Shown piece after piece: positions 38,348 to 48,113 of a DNA stretch of 64,000 nucleotides; the stretch's first letter is position 1, and each line of letters opens with the position of its first letter. The DNA is from a bacterium. Lineage in GTDB: Bacteria > Desulfobacterota > Binatia > HRBIN30 > CADEER01. Under the pieces are notes generated by a model. It was not told the DNA's origin, ran no database searches, and was given only the letters and a program-made list of their open reading frames with translations. The stretch lies in contig JAHBUY010000003.1 in assembly GCA_019637795.1 (NCBI GenBank), positions 815,409 through 879,408 of the forward strand, written 5' to 3'. The position numbers and the translations under genes were made by a program.

Positions 38348-38997
38348 GCCTCGCCGCCGCCCCCCGCCAGGCGGGCGTGCAGCGCCCGCCAGGCGCCGTA
38401 CAGGTCGGCATCGCCGGCGCGGTCGCGGAACCACCCGCGCTCCAGCCGGTCGAGCAGGTCGAGCAGCGTCCGCCGCTCGGCCGACGGCAGCGCCGCCTCG
38501 CGCACCCGGCGGCGCAGGACCCGGTTGGCCTCGAAGCGCGACAGGGCCAGCCGGCGCTGGCTCACCAACAGCGCGATGGTCGCGAGCTGCAACCGGTGCG
38601 CGGCGTCGAGGAACCGCCCCTGCGCCGCCAGCGCCTCCGCCTCGGCGGCGAAGCTCGGCGCCGCGTCGGTCGCCGGCGGCGCGGCGTCGGACCGCGGCGC
38701 GCGCAGCGCGGCGGCGACCGACCACACCACGTGGGTGAGCAGCAGCGCCGACACCGCCAGCAGGCCGGCGATGATCAGCACCTGGCTCGCCGCCGGCAAC
38801 GCCCCGACCCAGTCGTTCCAGCGCTCGAGCCAATCGGAGACGTGGTGGAGCCACCACAGCGGATCGTCGCTGCCGTGCCAGGTCGCGTACGGCTCGCGGC
38901 TCAGGATCTCGCGGGCGAGCGCGCGCACCTGCTCGTCGCCGATCGCCGCCGGATCCATCTCGATCAGCGCCTCCGCGAGCGCCGACAGCGCGGCCAC
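38344..38997 (-). CDS. DUF4129-type membrane protein
   Basis: About 217 residues from GTG 38997 (MAALSALAEALIEMDPAA); the start is uncertain because no Shine-Dalgarno is clear. One membrane span (SQVLIIAGLLAVSALLLTHVVW) separates a short helical N-terminal part from a C-terminal cytoplasmic helical domain. The last 60 residues (RFLDAAHRLQLATIALLVSQRRLALSRFEANRVLRRRV and ERRTLLDLLDRLERGWF) match the DUF4129 signature. It sits between the membrane protein at 39026 and DUF4350, overlapping the latter by four bases. Confidence 0.82.
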   Translation of the reverse strand: MAALSALAEALIEMDPAAIGDEQVRALAREILSREPYATWHGSDDPLWWLHHVSDWLERWNDWVGALPAASQVLIIAGLLAVSALLLTHVVWSVAAALRAPRSDAAPPATDAAPSFAAEAEALAAQGRFLDAAHRLQLATIALLVSQRRLALSRFEANRVLRRRVREAALPSAERRTLLDLLDRLERGWFRDRAGDADLYGAWRALHARLAGGGGEA

Positions 38998-39025
38998 CGC
39001 TCGGGCAGGCGCGCCGTCGCGCCGC

Positions 39026-39805
39026 TCAGAGCGCCGCCACTGCCGGCACCGCGCCGCGCTGCTCGACGAGCCGCGCCAGGTGCTCGAGGTCGAAGGCCTC
39101 GCGGCGGCAGCGGACGTCGAAGTAGAAGACGACGTTGACGGCATACAGGAACGCGTACGTGACGATGCCGACGATGGTCGAAGCGATGGCATTGACCGAC
39201 GGCCAGGCATTGAGCGCCCAGGTCGCGCCGCTGCTCACCACGCTCATCAACATCATGGCGACGAAGCCGATGACGAAGCCGCGGCCCTTGTTGCCTTTCA
39301 TCAGCGCGCTGCTGCGCCGCAGCGCGGCCATGCCGAAGATGCGCTCGATCACCATCACCTGCGTCGACACCCAGTAGGCGAACACCAACCAGATGCCGGG
39401 AAGCACCAGCAGCAGCATGCCGAGGCCGATCAGGACCGAGGACAGCAGGCCGGTGCCGACCACCGGCAGCAGGATTCCCCACGACTGGCGCAGCGCCTGG
39501 CCGGCACTGGACGAGCGGCCGACGTACAGGTCCCCCAGCGCCATGGTCATCGCCGTCGAGGCGAGCGGGAAGGCGACGAAGACCACCAGCATCATCAGCC
39601 CGACCACCACCAGCAGCGGCGCCAGCATCGCCCCGGCCTGGCCGTGGCCACCGCCGGTGACCCGCACCAGCGCCAACTGCAGGACGCCCAGCGGACCGTA
39701 GGCGATGGCCGCGATGGCGACCAGCGGTCCGAAGTGGTTGCGCAGCAGCCGGAATCCCGTGTCGAGGATCTCGCCCACCGACATCGGCCGGATCTCGTAC
39801 GCCAT
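39026..39805 (-). CDS. Multi-span membrane protein, first gene of the MoxR operon
   Basis: A 259-residue protein starting at ATG 39805 (GGGAGG five bases upstream). The N-terminus IRPMSVGEILDTGFRLLRNHFGP is the start seen in glycerophosphodiester-phosphodiesterase-type membrane domains (DUF7544/DUF7847-like). About six spans follow. It lies upstream of DUF4129-DUF4350-MoxR-DUF58 on the same strand with a 28-base gap. No enzymatic motif is seen. Confidence 0.82.
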   Translation of the reverse strand: MAYEIRPMSVGEILDTGFRLLRNHFGPLVAIAAIAYGPLGVLQLALVRVTGGGHGQAGAMLAPLLVVVGLMMLVVFVAFPLASTAMTMALGDLYVGRSSSAGQALRQSWGILLPVVGTGLLSSVLIGLGMLLLVLPGIWLVFAYWVSTQVMVIERIFGMAALRRSSALMKGNKGRGFVIGFVAMMLMSVVSSGATWALNAWPSVNAIASTIVGIVTYAFLYAVNVVFYFDVRCRREAFDLEHLARLVEQRGAVPAVAAL

Positions 39806-39929
39806 CGCCGCCTCCCGCACGGCCGGTGCCGCGCATCCGCTGTTGCGGCGTTACTGCCGAAGGCACCGGACAGCGTCAAGCGCCATCTGCGACGGGCGCC
39901 GCGGCGTGCGCGCCGGAGGCGGGGCGCCC

Positions 39930-40919
39930 TCAGCCACCGCAGCGCGGCAGGGCGGCGCAGTCGGCGGCGAGATCGGCGGCGCCGTCGCCGTCGGCGTCGA
40001 TCTCCGCCGCGCCGGCCGCGAAATGCGCGCCGCCGCGCGAACCGTCCTGGCGCTCCAGCGCCAGGCGGCCGGCGCTCGGGCAGGCGCCGCCGCCGGTCAG
40101 CGGCTCGTCCGTGGCGACCGTGAACGGGCGCGCGCAGGACAGCGCCAGCCCGCCGGCGAGGCGACGCGCGACGCCGGCGGCGTCGACCGTGACCGAGAAA
40201 CCGTCCAGCGCGGCATCCTCCATCCTCGCCGCGCCGCCCGCGCCGACCGCCAGGCGGCCGCTGGCAGTGACGGCGCGCACGCACTGCCCGGCGCTGCCGC
40301 TCGCCCGCCGCTCGAGACGCAGGCCCCGGGCGCGCAGCGCCAGCGGGGCGCGGCCGCGCCGCTGCACCGTCAGCCCGCCGTCGAGCGCCAGGATCGCATC
40401 GTCCAGGTCGCAGCCGCTGCGCAGGGGCTGCACGGTCTCGACCAGGCGATCGGCGGTGAACGTCTCGGCGACGCCGTCGCCGTCGACGACCTCGGCGCGG
40501 ACGTTGGTGAGGCGATAGGTGCGCGTGATCTCGGGCGGGATCGGGCCGCCGAGGCCACAGAAGGCCGTCGCCGAGCTGACGGCGATCCGGCCGTCGACGG
40601 TCACCACCACGCCGCTCGCCGCATCGCGCAGCGCGCACTGACGCGCCACCAGACGGAGGACGTTACCGCCTCGGAGCTCGACGCAGACGCCCTGCAGGCT
40701 GCCGCGCTCGCAGGCCGTGCCGGCGGCGGCGAGAGCCGGGACGTCCCGGCCGCCGGCCAGCTCGGCCAGGGCGTCGGCGACGCGCAGCGCCGCGGCGACG
40801 CTCGCGCCGGTCGCCTGCGGCTCCCCGACCGCCGCCGCGCCGGCACCGCCACCGCCACCGCCACAGCCGGCGGACGCCAACAGCGCCGAAGCCCAGAACA
40901 GAATCGTGGTCGCACGCAT
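39930..40919 (-). CDS. Gly-rich lipoprotein, secreted
   Basis: A 329-residue predicted lipoprotein. ATG 40919 has TGAGGAGGATGCG in front. The signal peptide MRATTILFWASALLASAGC ends in a lipobox and is followed by a run of Gly (GGGGGGAG). The mature part has paired cysteines (TACERG/GVCVELR, SGCDLDD, GQCVRAV, LSCARPF, GGACPSA) and repeated beta-strand patterns (GRIAVSSATAF, GRLAVGAGG). It ends EIDADGDGAADLAADCAAL, a calcium-loop-like sequence. The family is unknown; it is probably an all-beta surface protein. Confidence 0.74.
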   Translation of the reverse strand: MRATTILFWASALLASAGCGGGGGGAGAAAVGEPQATGASVAAALRVADALAELAGGRDVPALAAAGTACERGSLQGVCVELRGGNVLRLVARQCALRDAASGVVVTVDGRIAVSSATAFCGLGGPIPPEITRTYRLTNVRAEVVDGDGVAETFTADRLVETVQPLRSGCDLDDAILALDGGLTVQRRGRAPLALRARGLRLERRASGSAGQCVRAVTASGRLAVGAGGAARMEDAALDGFSVTVDAAGVARRLAGGLALSCARPFTVATDEPLTGGGACPSAGRLALERQDGSRGGAHFAAGAAEIDADGDGAADLAADCAALPRCGG

Positions 40920-40994
40920 CGCATCCTCCTCAGGCAACGGACCGGGCCGTCCACCCGCACGGGCCGCGCGGACGGGTCTCGCTGCCAAGGCGTT

Positions 40995-41013
40995 ACGAGG
41001 CGCGAAACCTCGT
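40995..41013 (-). terminator. Short hairpin at the end of the DoxX gene
   Basis: ACGAGG and CCTCGT form a six-base stem with a seven-base loop, overlapping the DoxX stop codon. There is no T-run, so it would be a weak or factor-assisted terminator at most, or it may be chance. Confidence 0.25.
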
Positions 41014-41456
41014 TACGCGCGGCGGCGGAACAACTGGGCGTCGAGCGAGAAGCGGCCGGGGCCGGTGAAGAGGAGCAGGAGGGCGATGGACCAGTAGATC
41101 AGCGCCAGCTCGAAGGACGGTCCGCCGGCGCCGACGAACGGGTCGCCGCGCTGGAGGTGGAAGACGACCGCGACGGTCATGGTGGCCAGGACGCCGAGCG
41201 AGGCGATCGGGGTGAGGAAGCCGGCGATCCACCCCAGACCGCCGCCGAAGAACTCGGCGATGGCGGCCAGGGCCTGCAGCGCGCCGGGCACGGGAGCCTC
41301 CGGCGGCATCCAGGAGAACGGCGTCTCGATCTTGCCCGAGCCGTGGACGAGGAAGGCCGCGCCGGCGACCAGGCGGAGCAGCAGGAGCCCGAGCGCGCCG
41401 CGGCCGTCGAGCACGGGTGGGACGATCCAGGCGAGGAGCCCGCTGCGTTCGTTCAT
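41013..41456 (-). CDS. DoxX family membrane protein
   Basis: A 147-residue protein with four membrane spans and the DoxX pattern: LLLRLVAGAAFLVHGSGKI near the N-terminus, FFGGGLGWIAGFLTPIASLG and IYWSIALLLLFTGPGRFSLDAQL near the end. ATG 41456 is preceded by TGAGGAGGAACGCG. DoxX-type proteins accompany oxidoreductases in redox or quinone chemistry, but the exact role is unclear. Its start is 11 bases from the end of the histidine phosphatase gene, so the two are probably one transcript. Confidence 0.9.
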   Translation of the reverse strand: MNERSGLLAWIVPPVLDGRGALGLLLLRLVAGAAFLVHGSGKIETPFSWMPPEAPVPGALQALAAIAEFFGGGLGWIAGFLTPIASLGVLATMTVAVVFHLQRGDPFVGAGGPSFELALIYWSIALLLLFTGPGRFSLDAQLFRRRA

Positions 41457-41467
41457 CGCGTTCCTCC

Positions 41468-42103
41468 TCAGTGTGCCAGCGCCGCCCATTGCTCGGCGCG
41501 GATGCGGCCGACGAGCGCGAAGGACCCGCCGCTCGGCGCCGGGCGGACGACGAGGGTTTCGCCCTCCTCGAGATCGAGGTTGAGGAGCGCCTTGAGGGTG
41601 TCGCCGTGGCCGACGAGCACGGTGTTCTGCCTCGGGATCGGCGGCGTGCCGAGCAGGCGGCGCACCGCGGCGAGGTGCGACTTGGCGTTGGGCCCGGTGG
41701 CGGGCAGGAGGTCGTGGTCGAGCAACATGTAGCCGAAGGCGAGGCGGGCGGTGTCGGCGCAGCGGCAGTAGGGACTGCTGCGCACCATGCCGATCGGCAG
41801 GCGGAGGCGCGCGATCGCCGCCGCGATGCCCTCGGCCTGCGCGCGCCCGAGCGCCGAGAGGCCGCGCTGGGTGGCGCAGTTCTCGAGCACGACGCGGGCG
41901 TCGTCCTTGCGGCTGGGGTCGCTGGCGGCGTGGCGGACGAAGAGGACCAGGCCTCCCTGGCGCAGCGCCGCCGCGAGCTGGGCGGCGTTGACCGGCGGCA
42001 CGACGGCGGGCGGCATCGCCGGCGCCTCCGGTTGACGCGACGGGCAGCCGGCGAGCGTCGCCAGGGCCGCCACCACCATCGCCAGCCGGATCCATCGCGC
42101 CAT
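41468..42103 (-). CDS. Histidine phosphatase family lipoprotein (SixA/phosphoglycerate-mutase fold)
   Basis: A 211-residue protein starting at ATG 42103 (GGAGGAGAGGGACGC upstream). A lipobox (LAGC, Cys20) predicts anchoring in the envelope. The catalytic motif is VLFVRHAASDP (Arg57-His58), and the second conserved His is in VLVGHGDTL. The LSALGRAQAEGIAAAI and VRSSPYCRCADTARLAFG segments are typical of the family. It is probably a periplasmic phosphatase with an unknown substrate. Confidence 0.9.
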   Translation of the reverse strand: MARWIRLAMVVAALATLAGCPSRQPEAPAMPPAVVPPVNAAQLAAALRQGGLVLFVRHAASDPSRKDDARVVLENCATQRGLSALGRAQAEGIAAAIARLRLPIGMVRSSPYCRCADTARLAFGYMLLDHDLLPATGPNAKSHLAAVRRLLGTPPIPRQNTVLVGHGDTLKALLNLDLEEGETLVVRPAPSGGSFALVGRIRAEQWAALAH

Positions 42104-42165
42104 GCGTCCCTCTCCTCCGCAGCCCTGTGGACGATCGAACAGGGCACCGTGTATCAAATGACGGG

Positions 42166-42693
42166 ATGCAGCGCAGCGGAACCGGCGCACCTCCCGAAGG
42201 ACGCGAGGCCGATGTCGCCGTCGTGCTCGGTGCCGCGGTACGACCGCAGGGACGCCCGAGTCCGACGCTGTCGCGGCGCACGATGCACGCGGTCGAGCTG
42301 GCGCGCAGTGGCGCGGTCGCCCATCTGCTGCTGACCGGCGGGGTCGGCCGCCATCCGCCGTCCGAGGCCGCCGTCATGCGCGCCATCGCCGAGCGAGCCG
42401 GCATCCCGCCCGCGCGCCTGGTGCTCGACGAGAGCGCGTCGACGACGCTCGAGAGCGCCCGCGCCTGCGCCCGCATCATCGCGGCGCGCGGCTGGACACG
42501 GGTGCTGCTGGTCACGGACCGCTACCATCTGGCGCGCTCCCTGATGGCCTTCCGACACTTCGGCGTCGTCGCCCGCGGCAGCGCCCCGCCCGACCCTTCC
42601 GACACCGCCGCCTGGCGCCGGTTGCTGCTGAGCGCCCGCGAGCTGGTGGCGATCCCGTGGTACGTGGTGCGGCTGGCGGTGGAGAAGAAATGA
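42166..42693 (+). CDS. YdcF/DUF218 family protein
   Basis: A 175-residue DUF218 domain protein. The family core is DVAVVLGAAVRPQGRPSPTLSRR, HLLLTGGVGRHPPSEAAVM, LVLDESASTTLESARACA and VLLVTDRYHLARSLMAFRHFG. DUF218 proteins (E. coli SanA/YdcF, ElyC) are linked to envelope and vancomycin phenotypes. The start at ATG 42166 lacks a membrane anchor, so it is probably cytoplasmic like YdcF. The gene is convergent with the amidohydrolase gene (22-base gap) and divergent from the histidine phosphatase. Confidence 0.88.
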   Translation: MQRSGTGAPPEGREADVAVVLGAAVRPQGRPSPTLSRRTMHAVELARSGAVAHLLLTGGVGRHPPSEAAVMRAIAERAGIPPARLVLDESASTTLESARACARIIAARGWTRVLLVTDRYHLARSLMAFRHFGVVARGSAPPDPSDTAAWRRLLLSARELVAIPWYVVRLAVEKK

Positions 42694-42715
42694 CCGGGGC
42701 GGCTATCGCCGGCGG

Positions 42716-43825
42716 TCAGCTCAATCCGTACAGCGCGGCGCAGTTGGCGCCGGCGATGAGGCGCCGCTCGTCGTCCGGAACGTCCTTGAAGTGCTCGGCC
42801 AGCGCCTCGCGCGACTTCGGCCAGGTGCTGTCGGAGTGTGGGTAGTCGGTCGACCACATGACGTTGTGGAGGCCGGCGCGGTGGCGCTCGGCGACGCCCG
42901 CGAGGTCCTGGATGAACGTCGCGTGCCCCTGGCGGTACCAATAGAAGCTGGGCTTCTCGGTGATCACCGACTTGGTCCAGAAGCGGTGCTTGTTGAAGGT
43001 CTGGTCCATGCGCTCGAGGAAGTAGGGGATCCAACCGATGCCGCATTCGACGAGCACGTACCGGAGCTTCGGATGACGCTCGAGGATGCCGGTGAAGGTG
43101 AGCGTCGACACCACCTCGCAGATCGAGATCGGGGCGATGGCGATGAACGTCTCCTTCACGCCGGGGGTCGGATTCATGAACGTCGCCTGCACGTTGGCGT
43201 TGCGCGGCCCGACGATGTGGAAGCTCATCGGGAGGCCGGTCTCCTCGATCAGCGCCCACAGCTTCTCGTAGGCGGGATCCCACAACGCCTTGCCGCCGCG
43301 CTCGTCGGGGAACGGATCGACGTGGAAGCCCCTCAGCCCCAGCCGGGCGATGCGCTCGAGCTCGGCGCAGCCCTCGTCGATGTCGACCAGCGGCACGTGC
43401 GCGAGCCCGACCAGGCGGGTCGGCGCGGCCTTCGAGAGCTCGACCATCCAGTCGTTGTAGCGCTGCACGACGTAGCGACGGAGCGCCGGGTCGGCGGCGT
43501 ACTGGGTGACCGGGCCGCCGAAATAGAGCACCTCGGCGTCGACGCCGTCGAGGTCCATGTCGGCGAGGCGCGCCGTCGGGTCGTAGGCGCCGGGCCGCAT
43601 GTCCTTGTAGGTCAGGCCGTGCGGCTTGTAGTCCTCCGGCTTGCGGCCGGCGGAGGAATCGAGGCCGATGGCGCCGCTGATCTGCGAGTCGACGATCCAG
43701 AAGTCGCCCATCTCGGTCGACTCGACGCGCGGCGCGCGGTCCTTGAACTGCGCCGGGCAGTCGCGCACCCACAGGTCCTTCGGCGGATTGACGTGCGAAT
43801 CGGCGGAGACGATGCGATCGCTCAT
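42716..43825 (-). CDS. Amidohydrolase-2 family metal-dependent hydrolase
   Basis: A 369-residue TIM-barrel protein of the amidohydrolase 2/ACMSD family, which hydrolyses or decarboxylates ring or acyl compounds. Motifs: VSADSHVNPPKDLW at the N-terminus (the first metal-site strand, with one His of the usual HxH replaced), GLRGFHVDPFPDERG, MSFHIVGPRN and MWSTDYPHSDSTWP near the end. ATG 43825 is preceded by GCAGGAGG. It follows the second DUF1329 gene on the same strand by 90 bases. In related lineages such enzymes sit beside DUF1329 proteins in uncharacterised catabolic clusters. Confidence 0.9.
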   Translation of the reverse strand: MSDRIVSADSHVNPPKDLWVRDCPAQFKDRAPRVESTEMGDFWIVDSQISGAIGLDSSAGRKPEDYKPHGLTYKDMRPGAYDPTARLADMDLDGVDAEVLYFGGPVTQYAADPALRRYVVQRYNDWMVELSKAAPTRLVGLAHVPLVDIDEGCAELERIARLGLRGFHVDPFPDERGGKALWDPAYEKLWALIEETGLPMSFHIVGPRNANVQATFMNPTPGVKETFIAIAPISICEVVSTLTFTGILERHPKLRYVLVECGIGWIPYFLERMDQTFNKHRFWTKSVITEKPSFYWYRQGHATFIQDLAGVAERHRAGLHNVMWSTDYPHSDSTWPKSREALAEHFKDVPDDERRLIAGANCAALYGLS

Positions 43826-43915
43826 CGGTGAGCCCTCCTGCGCATCGAGTTCATCCATCGCGCGCGGGCAGTCAAGCGCCAGGGGCTAAACGGCACTCGC
43901 GTTCCGGAAATCGGT

Positions 43916-45235
43916 CTACTTCCCCTGGCGATTGAGCTGGTCGACGTTGAAGAAGCCCTCGGGGAAGCTGATGCGCGACTGCTGCGTCGGCGCCTTCGGG
44001 TCGGCGAAGCTGACCGTGGCGCGGTCGAGCTTCCAGTTCTGCGCCATCGTGAAGGTCAGCTTGGCGTAGCTGCGCCACTCGCCGTCGACGTCGAAGAACG
44101 GGCCGTAGACCGGCAGGTACGAGTTGAGGATCTCGCCCTGCCAGTCGTACTTGCTGTTGTAGGTGCCGCGCCAGCTCTCCTTGTCGAAGCGCAGGACGAT
44201 CTTGCCGAACAGGTAGTACTTGTCCTTGGGGGTGCCCTCGACGATCCACACCGGGCGCTTGACGAGCACGAAGTCGCTCTGCAGCGGCCGCCAGGCGAAG
44301 CCGGTGAAGTCCTTGGTCTGGTAGGCGAAGCGCGGCAGCAGGCCGTCCCGGCCCTGGAAGCCGCCGCTCGGCAGGCGGGAGATGTTGCACTCCTTGTCCA
44401 TCAGCGACGCGCGGTCCATCAGCACCAGCATCTCGCCGTCGCCGACCAGCTTCCAGTCGAAGTCCTCGGGCTTGCCGTCGAAGTACGAGCCGTCGTCCTG
44501 CGACATGTCGGAGCCGAGGAAGCCGTCGGAGCGGTTGGCCGGCGACACGGCGCGGACGCGGCGCAGGGCCGGGACGAAGGTCCACGCCTGGTCGCGTCGC
44601 GACGGGTCGCGGAAGCGGTGCGTCAACGCCACCGTGCCCTGCAGGTCGGCTGGCGCCGTCACCGCCGAGATCTGCTGGAAGAGGAAGTTCTGCGGGTTGC
44701 TCGCCGGCCGGTACTTCGCCGGCTGGCCGTCGAAGAAGTGCTGATAGACGTCGGTGCCGATGCTGCGCTGCATGCCCTGCGAGCCGACCCACTCCAGGTT
44801 CACCTGGTTGTGCGAATTGCCGAGCAGGTACGACTGGTAGAAGAAGTTCCACACGATCTTCGCGCCGGCCTGCGGGTCGTTCCGGTCGACCACCGGGAAC
44901 GGCGGGCCGTAGATGAACGCCGGCTGCTGACCGCTGCCGCTCTCGACCACGCCGCCGTCCGCCCCGAGCGCGTACTGGCCGCCGTTCCTCTGGCCGGCGG
45001 CGAGGAAATCCTCGTCGCCGAAGTGCGTCTCCGCCGGCGGCGTGACCACCTCGTGCTGCCACTGGCCGTTCTTGTAGCGGTCGAGGAACTCCGCCGGCAG
45101 CATGCCCTCCGCCTGCTGCCAGGTGTCGGCGTTGAGCACCGTGCCCGGCGCCGGCTCGGCGCCGGCCGGCGATCCGGCCGCGCTCAGCGCGACGATGACC
45201 GCCGCGATCACTCCACCCCATCTCGCTGTCGCCAT
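43916..45235 (-). CDS. DUF1329 outer-membrane-associated protein, copy 2
   Basis: A 439-residue DUF1329 protein from ATG 45235 (GGGAGGGGCGC just upstream). The signal peptide is MATARWGGVIAAVIVALSAAG. It shares with the copy at 28927 the stretches DPQAGAKIVWNF, RRDQAWTFVPALRRVRAV and VLVKRPVWIVEGTPKDKYYLFGKIVLRFD. The two differ clearly elsewhere, so they are old paralogues. It ends 90 bases before the amidohydrolase gene on the same strand and starts 88 bases from the end of norR. Confidence 0.9.
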   Translation of the reverse strand: MATARWGGVIAAVIVALSAAGSPAGAEPAPGTVLNADTWQQAEGMLPAEFLDRYKNGQWQHEVVTPPAETHFGDEDFLAAGQRNGGQYALGADGGVVESGSGQQPAFIYGPPFPVVDRNDPQAGAKIVWNFFYQSYLLGNSHNQVNLEWVGSQGMQRSIGTDVYQHFFDGQPAKYRPASNPQNFLFQQISAVTAPADLQGTVALTHRFRDPSRRDQAWTFVPALRRVRAVSPANRSDGFLGSDMSQDDGSYFDGKPEDFDWKLVGDGEMLVLMDRASLMDKECNISRLPSGGFQGRDGLLPRFAYQTKDFTGFAWRPLQSDFVLVKRPVWIVEGTPKDKYYLFGKIVLRFDKESWRGTYNSKYDWQGEILNSYLPVYGPFFDVDGEWRSYAKLTFTMAQNWKLDRATVSFADPKAPTQQSRISFPEGFFNVDQLNRQGK

Positions 45236-45271
45236 GCGCCCCTCCCGCGCCTGCCCAACGACTGCGGCGCT

Positions 45272-45299
45272 CATATCGACCGATCGCAGGATTTGTAAA
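45272..45299 (-). promoter_or_regulatory. Possible sigma-70-type promoter for DUF1329 copy 2
   Basis: On the minus strand TTTACA (45299-45294) and GATATG (45277-45272) are 16 bases apart, just upstream of ATG 45235, in the only AT-richer part of the gap. The -10 match is poor. Confidence 0.3.
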
Positions 45300-45323
45300 G
45301 ACGCGGCCATCGGCGGCGGCCCG

Positions 45324-46878
<1,555 letters not shown>

Positions 46879-46883
<5 letters not shown>

Positions 46884-46934
46884 ATCGACTCCACCCGAGT
46901 CAGTTGGACTCGAGCAGTCTCGGGTCAGATTGAC
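46879..46934 (+). promoter_or_regulatory. Three NorR-type GT-N7-AC sites
   Basis: GT-N7-AC occurs at 46879-46889, 46899-46909 and 46924-46934. Sites 2 and 3 lie in perfect inverted repeats (CGAGTC-N5-GACTCG and CGGGTCA-GAT-TGACCCG). Site 1 overlaps the norR start codon. Three such sites are what E. coli NorR needs to assemble its hexamer. The third is centred about 75 bases upstream of the expected start of the sigma-54 promoter. Confidence 0.8.
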
Positions 46935-46977
46935 CCGTGAAGCGGCTGACCGCAAGGGGCGGCCCGTTGGACGGTCA

Positions 46978-46993
46978 TGGCGCGTCCTTTGCC
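46978..46993 (+). promoter_or_regulatory. Sigma-54 promoter of the ric-nos operon
   Basis: TGGCGCGTCCTTTGCC fits TGGCACG-N4-TTGC with exact spacing and one change (A to G). The GG and GC dinucleotides at -24 and -12 are intact. Transcription would begin near 47004, leaving a leader of about 14 bases that still contains AGGAG before ATG 47018. Confidence 0.75.
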
Positions 46994-47017
46994 CTCGTCC
47001 GGGAGGAGAGCGCAGCG

Positions 47018-47677
47018 ATGCGAGAGGACGAGATGACGATCGGGGAATTGGCGACGACGCGGCCGGCGTCGACCCGCGTGCTCTACCGACACGGGATCGA
47101 GTACTGCACCGGGGCGTCGCGGCGCCTGTCCGAAGCCTGCCGCGAGGCGGCGGTCGAGCCGGCGGCGGTGTTGGCGGAGGTCGCGCGCGAGGAGGGCGGT
47201 GGGCCGGCGGCGGTGGTGTGGCTGCGGCGACCGGTCGCGGCGCTCGTCGATCACCTGATCGGCGCCTTCCACACCGTGGAGCGGCGGGCGATGGAGCAGC
47301 TCGGGCGGCGGCTCGCCGACGCCGTGGCGCGGCAGCCGGCGGGCGCCGCGGCGCGCGATCTCGCGGAGGCGTTCGACGCGCTGCGCGGCGACCTCGGCGA
47401 GCACATGGCGAAGGAGGAGAGCGTCCTCTTCCCCTGGCTGCGCTCCGGCCGCGGCGACCTGGCGCGCACGCCGATCCAGGTGATGGTGATGGAGCACGAG
47501 GCGACGCTGCGGCAGCTCAACCACGTCCGGGCGCTGCGACAGGCCTTCGCCGCCGCGTCTGCCGCGTCCGCGGCGCCGATCGTCGACGGGCTCTGTGAGC
47601 TCGACCGCCATGTCCGCGAGCACATGCACCTCGAGAACAACGTCCTCTTTCCGCGCGCCCTGCGCGGCGAGGACTGA
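47018..47677 (+). CDS. ric: Iron-sulfur cluster repair di-iron protein RIC (YtfE/ScdA)
   Basis: A 219-residue protein. The N-terminal DUF542 domain has the YCTGASRRLSEAC motif. The C-terminal hemerythrin domain supplies the di-iron ligands (LVDHLIGAFHTVE, LGEHMAKEESVLFPW, MVMEHEAT, REHMHLENNVLFP). RIC proteins repair Fe-S clusters damaged by nitric oxide and may release or scavenge NO. ATG 47018 has GGGAGGAG at good spacing; ATG 47033 is possible. It is the first gene after the NorR sites and sigma-54 promoter, which fits NO induction. Confidence 0.94.
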   Translation: MREDEMTIGELATTRPASTRVLYRHGIEYCTGASRRLSEACREAAVEPAAVLAEVAREEGGGPAAVVWLRRPVAALVDHLIGAFHTVERRAMEQLGRRLADAVARQPAGAAARDLAEAFDALRGDLGEHMAKEESVLFPWLRSGRGDLARTPIQVMVMEHEATLRQLNHVRALRQAFAAASAASAAPIVDGLCELDRHVREHMHLENNVLFPRALRGED

Positions 47678-47698
47678 CCGCACGACGACGAGGAGACG

Positions 47699-48076
47699 AT
47701 GACGATGAGCTGGATCACCCGCACGATCGCCGCGGCCCTGGCGCTGAGCCCGCTTGCCCTGCCGTACCGCGCGGCAGCGCAGGGCGGCGACGCCAGGCAG
47801 CAGGCGCAGGAGATCTTCGCCGGCCGCTGCACGCCATGCCACGGCGCGCAGGGCAAAGGGGACGGCGCGGCGTCGAAGGGCCTGACGCCTCCACCGCGCA
47901 ATTTCAGCGATCCCGCCTGGCAGCAGAGCGTCACCGACGACCACATCGAGAAGATCATCAAGTACGGCGGCGCGGCGGTCGGGAAGAGCCCGGCCATGCC
48001 CGCCAATCCGGACCTCAACGCCAAGCCGCAGGTGGTGATCGAGCTGCGGGAGATCGTGCGCGGGTTCGGCAAGTGA
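47699..48076 (+). CDS. Periplasmic mono-haem c-type cytochrome
   Basis: A 125-residue class I cytochrome c. The signal peptide ends near YRAAAQG. The haem site is CTPCH (44-48), and Met100 in KSPAMPAN is the likely axial ligand. GDGAASKGLTPPPRNFSDPAWQ is the usual loop of nos-associated c-type cytochromes. It lies 21 bases after ric and 37 before nosZ, so it is probably the electron donor to nitrous-oxide reductase, as in clade II clusters. Confidence 0.92.
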   Translation: MTMSWITRTIAAALALSPLALPYRAAAQGGDARQQAQEIFAGRCTPCHGAQGKGDGAASKGLTPPPRNFSDPAWQQSVTDDHIEKIIKYGGAAVGKSPAMPANPDLNAKPQVVIELREIVRGFGK

Positions 48077-48113
48077 CCGCGCTCGCGACAGGCCACGAGA
48101 AGGAGGGCAGGAG

